The notes under the pieces were generated by a model. That model searched no databases, was not told the origin of the DNA, and saw only the letters and a program-made list of their open reading frames with translations. A DNA stretch of 19,171 nt, taken from JBFXAM01 sp050184295 (GTDB taxonomy: Bacteria; Planctomycetota; Phycisphaerae; UBA1845; Fen-1342). Position 1 is the first letter of the stretch, and each line of letters begins with the position of its first letter. The DNA lies in NCBI GenBank assembly GCA_050184295.1, contig JBFXAM010000083.1:1-19171 (forward strand), written 5' to 3'. Below are positions 7,191 through 14,349 of this stretch, piece by piece. The position numbers and the translations under genes were made by a program.

Positions 7191-8876
7191 ATGACCGATT
7201 CGCATGGGAACGTGCCGCGGCGGTGCGGCGGGCCGCGGGCGCTCGTCATCGCGGTCGCGGCGGCTGGCGGGACGCTCCTGCCGCTCACGCATGCGCGCGC
7301 CCAACCGGAGCGCGGGCGGCTGCTTGAGATGCACCTGCAGCCCTGCGCCGTGGCTCCCGAAGGCGGCGAGACCTGTATCTCGACCGCGGAGGAGCAGCGC
7401 GTCGCCGCGCGCCTCGCGGAGTACGAGGCGACCTTCGGGCCGCTTTCGTCGGCTACACCGCTTGCCGGCGCGCCGCCGCTCTATCCCTTTCACCCCCAGG
7501 CGGGAAACCTGTGGGGCGATGTGCTCACGAACAACTTCGTCGACCTCGACGCGTCGGGGGCCGTCCTCTCCTACGACTGCTCGGACTGGTCGTATAACGG
7601 GCACGGCGGGCACGACGTCGACCTGCGCGACTTCGGCCACCAGGACGTCGGCGTGCCGATCTTCGCCGCGCTCGACGGCACCGTCGTCTACGCGCTCGAT
7701 GGGAATTTCGATCGCAACACCAGTTGTGTCGGCGACGCGAACGCGGTGATCATCGACCACGGCAACGGCCGCACCGGCTGGTATTGGCACATGCGCAACG
7801 GGAGCGTGGCGGTAAGCGTCGGGCAGAACGTCGTCGCGGGGCAGCAGATCGGCATGACCGCGTCGAGCGGGTGCAGCACGGCCCCGCACCTGCATTTCGA
7901 GTCGCGCGACAACAATGTCGTCTATGAGCCGTACGCGGGCGCGTGTCGTGCGGGCCCGAGCGGATGGGTCGATCAGCCCGCGCTGCTGGCGAACACAGTG
8001 CTGAACGACTTCGGTGTGACACACCTCAACCCGAACACGTCGCCGTTCCCCAACGTGTTGCCGCGCTCGGCGCAGATGTCGTTCGCGGATTCGCTGGTGT
8101 ACGTGTGGGCGATGGGCTGCGTCCTGCCAGTCAACTCCACGGTCCGCGTGCGATTCCTGCGCCCCAACGGAACCCAGGAATTTGACAGCGGCAATCTCAA
8201 CTTCAACAACTCCGTGCGCTATCGCCATTTCTGGTTCTGGACGAACTGGAACATCCCGGCGATGCGCTCCATCGCGGGTGAGTGGCGGATTCAGCAGTAC
8301 GTCAACGGCGTGTTGCTCGTGGACGCGCCGGTGACCGTCGTGGCGACGCGCGACCCGGCGTTCAACCGCCCGCCGGAGCCGATCACCGTGTCGTTCGATC
8401 CGGCGTCTCCGGCGGCGGGACAAGTGTTGTTCTGTCGCGTGAACAGCTCGCTGACACTGGACGATCTCGATTGGGACATTGTCCGGTACCGCTACGTCTG
8501 GACGGTCGGCGGCACGCCGGTCCGCGACGTGACTTCGGCGGCGCTGTCGGATGCGATCCCGCGGACGCTGTTGCCCACCGGCTGCCAGCCGATCATGTGC
8601 ACGGTCACGCCGAGCGACGGTCGCGGCGGCGTGGGAGCACCGGCGAGCGCGATGACGACGGTGACGGGCGGCTGCCTGCCGGGCGACCTGAATTGCGACG
8701 GCGTGGTGAACAACTTCGACATCGACCCGTTCGTCCTCGCGCTGACCGACCCGGCGGCGTACGCGACGGCGTTTCCGAACTGCGACATCGGCAATGCAGA
8801 CATCAGCGGCGACGGCATGGTCAACAACTTCGACATCGACCCGTTTGTGGCTTGTCTGACGGGCGCGTGCCCCTGA
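7191..8876 (+). CDS. Secreted M23 family metallopeptidase with Ig-like domains and dockerin-like module
   Basis: 561 residues. The ATG at 7191 was chosen because the signal peptide (MTDSHGNVPRRCGGPRALVI...ARAQ) begins there; the ribosome site is weak (a G-rich TTGGGGGCAG). Residues about 120-240 are an M23/LytM-type peptidase domain: HGGHD (H138, D142) matches the HxGxD zinc motif, H200 lies in WYWHMRNG, and HLHFE (H233, H235) supplies the last ligand. M23 enzymes cleave glycine-containing or peptidoglycan cross-bridge peptides. All metal ligands are present, so activity is plausible. About residues 285-385 (PRSAQMSFADSLVYVWAM..., WRIQQYVNGVLLVD) and about 395-495 are two beta-sandwich (Ig/PKD-like) regions. 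Residues 498-561 are the dockerin-like tag ending CLTGACP. Export plus tag suggests an extracellular enzyme acting on other cells or on the envelope (inference). Confidence 0.92.
   Translation: MTDSHGNVPRRCGGPRALVIAVAAAGGTLLPLTHARAQPERGRLLEMHLQPCAVAPEGGETCISTAEEQRVAARLAEYEATFGPLSSATPLAGAPPLYPFHPQAGNLWGDVLTNNFVDLDASGAVLSYDCSDWSYNGHGGHDVDLRDFGHQDVGVPIFAALDGTVVYALDGNFDRNTSCVGDANAVIIDHGNGRTGWYWHMRNGSVAVSVGQNVVAGQQIGMTASSGCSTAPHLHFESRDNNVVYEPYAGACRAGPSGWVDQPALLANTVLNDFGVTHLNPNTSPFPNVLPRSAQMSFADSLVYVWAMGCVLPVNSTVRVRFLRPNGTQEFDSGNLNFNNSVRYRHFWFWTNWNIPAMRSIAGEWRIQQYVNGVLLVDAPVTVVATRDPAFNRPPEPITVSFDPASPAAGQVLFCRVNSSLTLDDLDWDIVRYRYVWTVGGTPVRDVTSAALSDAIPRTLLPTGCQPIMCTVTPSDGRGGVGAPASAMTTVTGGCLPGDLNCDGVVNNFDIDPFVLALTDPAAYATAFPNCDIGNADISGDGMVNNFDIDPFVACLTGACP
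8682..8873 (+). repeat. Dockerin-like module copy 4 (sub-type ending CLTGACP)
   Basis: 64 codons; loops DLNCDGVVNNFD and DISGDGMVNNFD. Its last 60 or so bases are almost identical at DNA level to the end of copy 5. Confidence 0.9.
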
Positions 8877-8904
8877 GCACCCGTCGCAACACGCGCTGAT
8901 CCAC

Positions 8905-8936
8905 GTCGGACCGACGATCTTGGCGGTCGCTCCGAC
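8905..8936 (+). terminator. Probable 3' hairpin after the M23 peptidase gene
   Basis: GTCGGACCGAC (8905-8915) pairs with GTCGCTCCGAC (8926-8936) with a single mismatch; loop of 10 nt. It starts 28 nt after the stop. There is no T-tract, so intrinsic termination is uncertain; it may instead protect the 3' end. Confidence 0.4.
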
Positions 8937-9077
8937 CCACCGATCACTTGCGCGACGCAGCCGCGGCGGGCCGGTGCGGCACATCGCTCGTGGCGCGCGG
9001 GGCGTGGCCGGCGGGAGCCGTGCCGCGCATCGCCGGACGCGCTCCCGGGCGATGCTGACGCCAAACCCTGATGATCG

Positions 9078-9106
9078 TTGACTTTGATTGTTCCGTTTGC
9101 GATCAT
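9078..9106 (+). promoter_or_regulatory. Sigma70-like promoter for the large metzincin gene
   Basis: TTGACT (9078-9083, five of six to consensus) and GATCAT (9101-9106, four of six) with an ideal 17-bp spacer, in the most AT-rich stretch nearby. Transcription would begin near 9113, about 110 nt before the TTG start proposed at 9222, which argues against translation starting upstream of 9113. Confidence 0.5.
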
Positions 9107-9221
9107 CGGCGCTGGGTCGAAGACGCGCAATTCGCGCCACATGAGCTTGTTCTCGGTTGCGTCGAACACCGGCTGCGATTGGGCGCGCCACCGGTGTTCG
9201 ACGCGTTCTGCGGAGTCACCC

Positions 9222-12110
9222 TTGATTCGAAATGCATTTCGCACGGCCGGGCTGAGCATGCTCATCGCGTACTTCCGCGGCGTTGGGCTGGCGGACACGC
9301 CGCGTGAAGCGGGCGCTGCGGGCCGCGCCGCGACGCGCCATGCGCTCATCGGACAAGTCGTCCCGGCTGTCGGCGACTTTGGGATCGTCGTCGGACCCGC
9401 GTCCGACTTCGGCGTCCAGGGCCTCGCGCAGGCAGTCGTTGTGCAACTTGCCGGCGGACCCACGACGCACGCGGCACACGCCGTTTATGTCCCACTGATC
9501 GATCGGAAGACGGTGCGCTTGGAGCTGCGGCCCATCTCACTCCGGGCGCCAGGATACCAGCTCCGCGAGCAGCTTGCGGACGGGTCGTGGCGGCGCGTCG
9601 ATCCGGGGCCGGAGTCGACCTACACCGGCCATGTCGCGGGCGAGCGAGACGGATTCGTCGCGGCGAGCTGGACGCGCGAGGGCCTGCTGGCCTGCGTCGT
9701 ATTCTCCGACGGCGAGCGGCACTGGATCCAGCCGCTCACCGACCTTGTGGCCGGCGGCGATCCGGCGCTGCACGTTGTCTATCGCGGAACGGACACACAT
9801 TGCGAGGGATTCTGCGGGAACACCGAGGCGGGCGACGCGCCCGCCGTTGCGGGCGGCACGGTCGTGCTGGGCTCGTGCGGCGGCGGCGCATGCGTGGCGC
9901 AGCTCGCGTGCGACGCGGACTTCGAGTACTTCACGGCTCGCGGCAGCAACTCGCTGGCGACGCAGGATCGCATTCATGCCATCGTCAATGTGATGAACCA
10001 CCAGTACGTGCGCGAGGCGGCCATCACGCACGTGATCACGACGGTGCTCGTACGAACCGCGGAGCCGGATCCGTACACGACGACGAACTCGGACGCGCTG
10101 CTGTGCCAATTCATCACGGAGTGGACCGACAATCAAGCGGGGATCGTGCGTGACGTCGCCAAGCTGTTCACCGGCCGGAACATCGACGGCGCGACGATCG
10201 GCCAGGCGGCGAACTTCGGGCAGATCTGCGACAACGAGGGGTTCTGCACGTCCGGCGTGGACAACGGGGCGTTCTGCTATTCGCAGAGCGATTTCAGCGC
10301 GACATTCTCGTGTCAAACCGACCTGGCGGCACACGAACTGGGGCACCTCTGGGGTGCGACGCACTGTTCGTGCCCATCCTCGACGATGAATCCCTCGATC
10401 GCCTGCGCCAACACGTTCAACAACAGCGGCGGATTGTCGCTCACCCAGATCGACGCGCACGCCGATGCCATCACGTGCCTGAGCCCGCTGAACGACCCGC
10501 CGACGAACGACACGTGCGACGACGCGATCGTGCTGCCTGGCAGCGGGACGTACTCGGGCAGCAACGCCAACGCCAGCACCGATGGCGCCGCGCTCGCGTG
10601 TGGATCACTGAGCGGGAACGTGGGCGGCGGGCGGGCCGACGTGTTCTGGCGCATCACGGCGCTGGGCACCGGCACGATCAGCGTGGACACCTGCGGATCA
10701 AGCTTTGACACGATGCTCTCGATTCACGCGGGCTGTCCGGCGACGCCGAGCAACCAGATCGCGTGCAATGACGATTGCGGTGGGGCGTGCGGGCTCGATT
10801 CGTGCGTGACGTTTGCAGGGGTCAGTGGAACGACCTATTACATCCGTGTGGCGGGTTACGCCGGCGCGACGGGTGCGATCACGCTGAACGTCGGCGGGCC
10901 GTTCGCGCCGGGCAACAATCACTGCGCCAACGCCGTTCCCGTGAGCGCCGGCGTGGCATTGACCGGTTCGCTCGCGCTCGCGACGAATGACGGCTCGGCG
11001 ACTTGCGGCAGCAGCGCGACCAACCCGGACGCGTGGTATTCGTTCACCGCGGGTTCGTGCGGCGGCACGCTCACGGTCGACACGTGCGGGACGCATGATC
11101 GTCTGGGGCAGGACTCCGGGATGGACAGCGTGCTGTCGATTCATGGATCCTGCCCCGGCACGACCGCGAACCAGCGCGCGTGCAACGATGACGCGTCGCC
11201 GGCGTGCGCCGGTGATGCCGGCCTGATCCGGGATTCGCGCGCCGCCGCAACATTGGCGCCCAACGAGACGGTGCTCATTCGCGTCTCGCACTTCAGCACC
11301 GCGATCGACGACGGGTTCTTCCGGCTCAACGTTGCGTTCGTCGAGGGGCGGCTCCCGCCCGTGATCAACGCGATCGGCAACACCGCGGTCGCTTGCGGCT
11401 CGGGCACCTACACCGGCCCCGTGCCGACACTCACGAACCCGACGTGCATGAGTCCCGTCGTTTGGTCGCTGATCGCCGGTCCGGCCGGAATGACGATCAA
11501 CAGCTCGTCGGGCGTCGTCACGTGGCCGTCGCCGGTGATCAGCGGATCGCCGCACACGGTTACGATTCGCGCCACGAACGCGGCGGGGATGGATGACGAG
11601 AGTTGGACCGTGACTGTCGATCTCGTCGCGCCGATCGTCAACGCGATCTCCAACGCCACGATTCCCGCGGGCGTGCCGTACATCGGCCCGACGCCCGCGC
11701 TCACCAACGCGGCGTGTATGAACCCGGTCACCTGGTCGCTCGTCACGTCTCCCGCCGGCATGACGATCAGCGCGACGACCGGCGTCGTGTCCTGGCACGC
11801 CCCGACCGCCGTCGGTTCGCCGCACACCGTGACCATTCGAGCGACGAATGCGGTCGGCTTCGACGACGAAGGCTGGCGCCTGACGGTGACACCGGCGGGG
11901 TGCCTGTCGGTTTGCGGCGACATGAACTGCGACGGCGACCTCAACAACTTCGACATCGACCCGTTCGTGCTCGCGCTCTCGAACCCGGCCGGGTACGCCG
12001 CGGCCTTTCCGAATTGCGACATCAACCACGGCGACGTGAACAGCGACGGCATGGTCAACAACTTCGACATCGACCCGTTCGTGGCTTGTCTCACGGGCGC
12101 GTGCCCCTGA
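9222..12110 (+). CDS. Large secreted metzincin protease with two PPC-like, two Ig-like domains and a dockerin-like module
   Basis: From a TTG at 9222 the product is 962 residues. TTG was preferred because GGAG (9212-9215) lies 6 nt upstream and it gives a basic then hydrophobic N-terminus (MIRNAFRTAGLSMLIAYFRG, then VGLAD), a weak signal peptide; the ATG at 9258 has no ribosome site and cuts into it. Residues about 90-200 resemble an M12B prodomain (YTGHVAGERDGFVAASWTR); Cys residues in THCEGFCGN could act as a cysteine switch (speculative). The catalytic site is HELGHLWGATH at residues 371-381 with a Met-turn in SSTMNPS. About 429-562 and 565-708 are two PPC-like beta domains starting with a Cys near a ND/NN motif. 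714-804 and 805-891 are two near-duplicate Ig-like domains. Residues 899-962 are the dockerin-like tag ending CLTGACP. A hairpin terminator follows. Confidence 0.88.
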   Translation: MIRNAFRTAGLSMLIAYFRGVGLADTPREAGAAGRAATRHALIGQVVPAVGDFGIVVGPASDFGVQGLAQAVVVQLAGGPTTHAAHAVYVPLIDRKTVRLELRPISLRAPGYQLREQLADGSWRRVDPGPESTYTGHVAGERDGFVAASWTREGLLACVVFSDGERHWIQPLTDLVAGGDPALHVVYRGTDTHCEGFCGNTEAGDAPAVAGGTVVLGSCGGGACVAQLACDADFEYFTARGSNSLATQDRIHAIVNVMNHQYVREAAITHVITTVLVRTAEPDPYTTTNSDALLCQFITEWTDNQAGIVRDVAKLFTGRNIDGATIGQAANFGQICDNEGFCTSGVDNGAFCYSQSDFSATFSCQTDLAAHELGHLWGATHCSCPSSTMNPSIACANTFNNSGGLSLTQIDAHADAITCLSPLNDPPTNDTCDDAIVLPGSGTYSGSNANASTDGAALACGSLSGNVGGGRADVFWRITALGTGTISVDTCGSSFDTMLSIHAGCPATPSNQIACNDDCGGACGLDSCVTFAGVSGTTYYIRVAGYAGATGAITLNVGGPFAPGNNHCANAVPVSAGVALTGSLALATNDGSATCGSSATNPDAWYSFTAGSCGGTLTVDTCGTHDRLGQDSGMDSVLSIHGSCPGTTANQRACNDDASPACAGDAGLIRDSRAAATLAPNETVLIRVSHFSTAIDDGFFRLNVAFVEGRLPPVINAIGNTAVACGSGTYTGPVPTLTNPTCMSPVVWSLIAGPAGMTINSSSGVVTWPSPVISGSPHTVTIRATNAAGMDDESWTVTVDLVAPIVNAISNATIPAGVPYIGPTPALTNAACMNPVTWSLVTSPAGMTISATTGVVSWHAPTAVGSPHTVTIRATNAVGFDDEGWRLTVTPAGCLSVCGDMNCDGDLNNFDIDPFVLALSNPAGYAAAFPNCDINHGDVNSDGMVNNFDIDPFVACLTGACP
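11361..11894 (+). repeat. Tandem duplication of an Ig-like domain within the metzincin gene
   Basis: Two consecutive units, 11361-11633 and 11634-11894, encode the same pattern: (I)VNAI(G/S)N, TGP/IGP, then TWSL or VWSL, PAGMTI, GVV(T/S)W, SPHTVTIRATNA, ending DDE(S/G)W. DNA similarity is obvious around 11547-11585 and 11817-11855, so the duplication is fairly recent or maintained by conversion. Confidence 0.8.
11916..12107 (+). repeat. Dockerin-like module copy 5 (sub-type ending CLTGACP)
   Basis: 64 codons; loops DMNCDGDLNNFD and DVNSDGMVNNFD, spacer AAFPNCDI, and a terminal cysteine pair. Confidence 0.9.
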
Positions 12111-12121
12111 GGGCGTGACAC

Positions 12122-12142
12122 GCGCCGCGCGCGCGGCGCTTT
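12122..12142 (+). terminator. Short GC hairpin terminator after the metzincin gene
   Basis: GCGCCGC (12122-12128) and GCGGCGC (12133-12139) with loop GCGC, then TTT (12140-12142). The stem is perfect but the T-tract is short. The same Ts form the start of the putative -35 box of the next unit. Confidence 0.5.
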
Positions 12143-12169
12143 GAGCGGCGGGCGCCGAGTGGTTACACT
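12141..12169 (+). promoter_or_regulatory. Sigma70-like promoter for the cysteine dioxygenase / exporter unit
   Basis: TTGAGC (12141-12146) and TACACT (12164-12169) with a 17-bp spacer, four of six matches each. This gives a leader of about 100 nt to the ATG at 12275. The -35 overlaps the T-tract of the terminator just upstream. Confidence 0.42.
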
Positions 12170-12274
12170 GCATGGGGTCTGTGAAAGGTGTGCGGGCCGG
12201 ATCGGACCGGGCGAGCCGCGTTGGGCTCGGCGGGGTCGGCCCCGGCGCGTTTTTGAATCGCCTGAGGATTGAAC

Positions 12275-12841
12275 ATGCTCGCCGTCCATTCCGCGCTGCG
12301 CGAATTCGTGCGCCTGCTCGATGAAGCGGTGGAGTCCGGGCGCGAGGATGAGTGTTGTCGCCGCGTGAAGCGCGTGCTCGAGGAGTTCCTGCCGGCGCAC
12401 GCCGACCTGCTGACGGAGGCGCAGTCGCGCCCCTGCGCGGAGAAGTACGCGCGGCATCTGGTGCATCGCGACCCGAAGGGCCGCTATTCGGTGCTGGCGA
12501 TGATCTGGGGCGTGGGGCAGGGCACGCCTTTGCACAGCCACGCCGGCATGTGGTGCGTCGAGTGCGTCTATCGAGGGCACATCCGCGTGAATTCGTACTC
12601 GCTGGTCGGTTCGGAAGAGGCGCCCGTCGTTCGATTTGAGCACGAGCGCGAGGTGCTCGCCGGACTCGGCGACGCCGGGGCGCTCATTCCGCCATTCGAC
12701 TATCACACGATCCATAACGCGGACGGAACACCGTCGACGACGATTCACGTCTACGGCGGCGACATGAGCTGGTGCTACGCATTCGAGCCGGTGGACGGCG
12801 GGTACCGCCGCGTGCGGCGTGACCTGAAGTGCACGGAGTGA
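12275..12841 (+). CDS. Cysteine dioxygenase (cupin-fold thiol dioxygenase)
   Basis: 188 residues; GAGG (12264-12267) lies 7 nt before the ATG at 12275, which was preferred over a TTG two codons upstream. The family oxidises L-cysteine with O2 to cysteine sulfinate in the cytoplasm using a mononuclear iron held by three His. Visible counterparts of mammalian CDO residues: H87 and H89 in PLHSH, H144 in FDYHTIHN (iron ligands); R60 in KYAR (carboxylate-binding Arg); C94 and Y160, the pair that can form the Cys-Tyr cofactor; H158 in TIHVY. Presence of Arg60 favours cysteine over 3-mercaptopropionate as substrate (family knowledge). No signal peptide. The next gene starts 7 nt after the stop and encodes a YeiH-type exporter, suggesting cysteine-sulfur disposal: sulfinate is commonly converted onward to sulfite. 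I saw no dedicated regulator. Confidence 0.9.
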   Translation: MLAVHSALREFVRLLDEAVESGREDECCRRVKRVLEEFLPAHADLLTEAQSRPCAEKYARHLVHRDPKGRYSVLAMIWGVGQGTPLHSHAGMWCVECVYRGHIRVNSYSLVGSEEAPVVRFEHEREVLAGLGDAGALIPPFDYHTIHNADGTPSTTIHVYGGDMSWCYAFEPVDGGYRRVRRDLKCTE

Positions 12842-12848
12842 CGCGCGG

Positions 12849-13877
12849 GTGGGCGGCTCCCTGGTTCGGATCGGCTCCCGCATTCGCGACTACGCGCCGG
12901 GCGTGCTGCTGACCGTGGTCCTTGCGGCGCTGGCGATGTACCTCGCGGAAACGCCGCTGCTCAAGCGGCAACTGTTGCTCAGTCCTCTGCTGCTCGTAAT
13001 CCTCCTCGGCATGGTGCTCAAATCGCTCTGGCATCCGCCGGCGGCTGCGCACGCGGGCGTCGCATTTGCCCAGAAGCCGGTGTTGCGCTGGGGCGTCGCG
13101 CTGCTGGGGCTGAAGCTCAGCCTTGGCGAACTCGCGAGCTATGGCGTCGGGACGCTGCTCGTCGTGGTGATGTCGACGGTCGCCGCCGTCTGGTTTGGGT
13201 GGTGGATCGGACGCCGGCTGGGCCTGCCCGAGAAATTCGCCCTGCTGCTCAGCGTTGGCGGCGGCATCTGCGGCGCGTCGGCGATCGTCGCGGCGGACTC
13301 GGTCGTGCAGGGAGAAAAGAGCGACTCGGCGTATTCGCTGGGCATCATCACGCTGCTGGGAACGGTCGGAATCGTGGCGTATCCGGCGCTCTTTCACGTT
13401 CTGCCGCTGAGCGAGCTGACCTATGGCGTGTGGGCGGGCGCGAGCCTGCACGAGACCGCGCAGGTTGTGGCCGCGTCGGCCGCAGTGAGCGAACTGTCGA
13501 AGGTGACCGGTACGGCAGTAAAGCTGGCGCGAATCTGCCTCCTCGCGCCGATCGTGTTCTACCTCAGTTGGCAACTGCGGCGCGAGCACCGAGCCGTGGG
13601 TCCGGTGACGGTCCCCCTGGTTCCGTGGTTTCTCGTCCTGTTCGTCGTGTTCGCGGCAATCCACTCGTTGCGCTGGATGCCGCCGGCCGTGCGCGACGCG
13701 CTGCTCCATCTCGATCTGTGGCTGCTGTGCATCGGCATGGCGGGCGTGGGGTTGCAGGCCGGTTTTCACGATCTGCGGCGGGCCGGGCTGCGGCCGTTGC
13801 TCGCGGGCGTGGCCCAGTGGCTGTTCCTTGCGCTGGTCTCGCTCGGACTCATCGTTCTCTTCCGCTTGCAGCGCTGA
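12849..13877 (+). CDS. YeiH/UPF0324 family putative sulfate or sulfite exporter
   Basis: 342 residues, predicted integral membrane protein with about ten hydrophobic segments (for example residues 17-33, 42-58, 80-92, 99-119, 153-173, 208-222, 238-251, 271-287, 314-338). The GTG at 12849 has GGAG (12835-12838) 10 nt upstream, inside the end of the cysteine dioxygenase gene, so the pair is probably co-translated. Family signatures: SVGGGICGASAI at residues 135-146 and GASLHETAQV at 197-206. Members are annotated as putative sulfate exporters, with links in enterobacteria to sulfite stress through the regulator YeiE. Next to cysteine dioxygenase it most plausibly exports sulfite or sulfate made from cysteine (inference). 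Length is normal for the family. Confidence 0.9.
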   Translation: MGGSLVRIGSRIRDYAPGVLLTVVLAALAMYLAETPLLKRQLLLSPLLLVILLGMVLKSLWHPPAAAHAGVAFAQKPVLRWGVALLGLKLSLGELASYGVGTLLVVVMSTVAAVWFGWWIGRRLGLPEKFALLLSVGGGICGASAIVAADSVVQGEKSDSAYSLGIITLLGTVGIVAYPALFHVLPLSELTYGVWAGASLHETAQVVAASAAVSELSKVTGTAVKLARICLLAPIVFYLSWQLRREHRAVGPVTVPLVPWFLVLFVVFAAIHSLRWMPPAVRDALLHLDLWLLCIGMAGVGLQAGFHDLRRAGLRPLLAGVAQWLFLALVSLGLIVLFRLQR

Positions 13878-14349
13878 ATCGCGAGACGCTTCCACGTCGA
13901 TGCTTTACTAGCCGCCGCGAGGCGTGCGTCCGTGAACGCGAGAACGGTCGGCCGCGTTCTCGGCACAGTGCTTCGCGGCCCCGCGCGCCTCCCGGGCTGG
14001 CGACTGATAAACGCCCCAGGCGCGGCGCGCGGACTCACCGAATACCCGCCGCGCGCGCGGCCGCTCGAAAACCACGCCGCGATTTGCGTGCCCGCCGGTT
14101 GTTTTCGAAATTGAAGGTGTCGCTCGTCAGCCGTTGGCCGACGGGCGGCCTCGGTGCGAATCGCCGGCGAGTCCCGGCGGTTCGGTTGGAGCGGGCGGTA
14201 TGGTGCGGGAGGCGCCCCGCCGCCTGGTCGCCGCAGGGGGGTCCTGTTGCGATCCGGAAGGGAATGAGCGTAGGGCCAAGGCGGGCACGATCAGTGCGTC
14301 TGAGCGCGGCGCAAGGCGGCGCCGCGGCCGGCGCGACGGGAGGAAACGG
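13878..14349. other. Intergenic region, 472 nt, no gene supported
   Basis: Open frames here, including a 60-residue frame at 13932-14114 and an Arg-rich N-terminal extension of the pilin frame from 14134, have no ribosome site or domain signal. The region holds a hairpin at 13939-13962 and a small AT-rich pocket around 14099-14117 inside an inverted repeat TCGAAAAC (14065-14072) / GTTTTCGA (14101-14108). The promoter of the pilin gene must lie here, but no convincing -35/-10 pair was found. Confidence 0.5.
13939..13962 (+). terminator. Possible 3' hairpin after the YeiH-family gene
   Basis: Perfect 8-bp stem CGAGAACG (13939-13946) / CGTTCTCG (13955-13962) with an 8-nt loop, 61 nt after the stop. 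No T-tract follows, so this is a weak terminator call. Confidence 0.35.

Larger units (their letters stand above)
8877..9221. other. Intergenic region, 345 nt, no gene supported
   Basis: No reading frame here has secretory or domain-like composition. It holds a 3' hairpin (8905-8936) and, at 9078-9106, a relatively AT-rich pocket with a good promoter match. In-frame codons upstream of 9222 could formally extend the next gene to a TTG at 9078, but the peptide (for example CDWARHRCSTRSAESP) does not look like the start of a secreted protein. Confidence 0.6.

Noticed and set aside
9071..9307. 78-codon plus-strand frame ahead of the large metzincin, considered as a displaced signal peptide or frameshifted N-terminus
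   Set aside because: The peptide has no hydrophobic export segment and overlaps the promoter match; the TTG at 9222 in the main frame explains the start without a frameshift.
1542..12107. Recurring short identical DNA words, considered as a CRISPR array or mobile repeat
   Set aside because: The words fall inside in-frame coding modules kilobases apart, with no regular spacers and no terminal inverted repeats.
5354..12173. Repeated minus-strand peptide of the type HERVDVEVV in several frames, resembling a conserved protein family
   Set aside because: It is the antisense reading of the plus-strand NNFDIDPFV codons of the dockerin-like modules; the repetition comes from the modules themselves.
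13932..14114. 60-codon plus-strand frame between the YeiH-family gene and flp
   Set aside because: No ribosome binding site, composition typical of random GC-rich frames, and it overlaps a hairpin and the likely pilin promoter region.
14134..14349. Upstream extension of the Flp pilin frame
   Set aside because: The 72 extra residues are Arg/Gly-rich and would bury the short prepilin leader; the ATG at 14350 has a good ribosome site and gives a normal Flp length.
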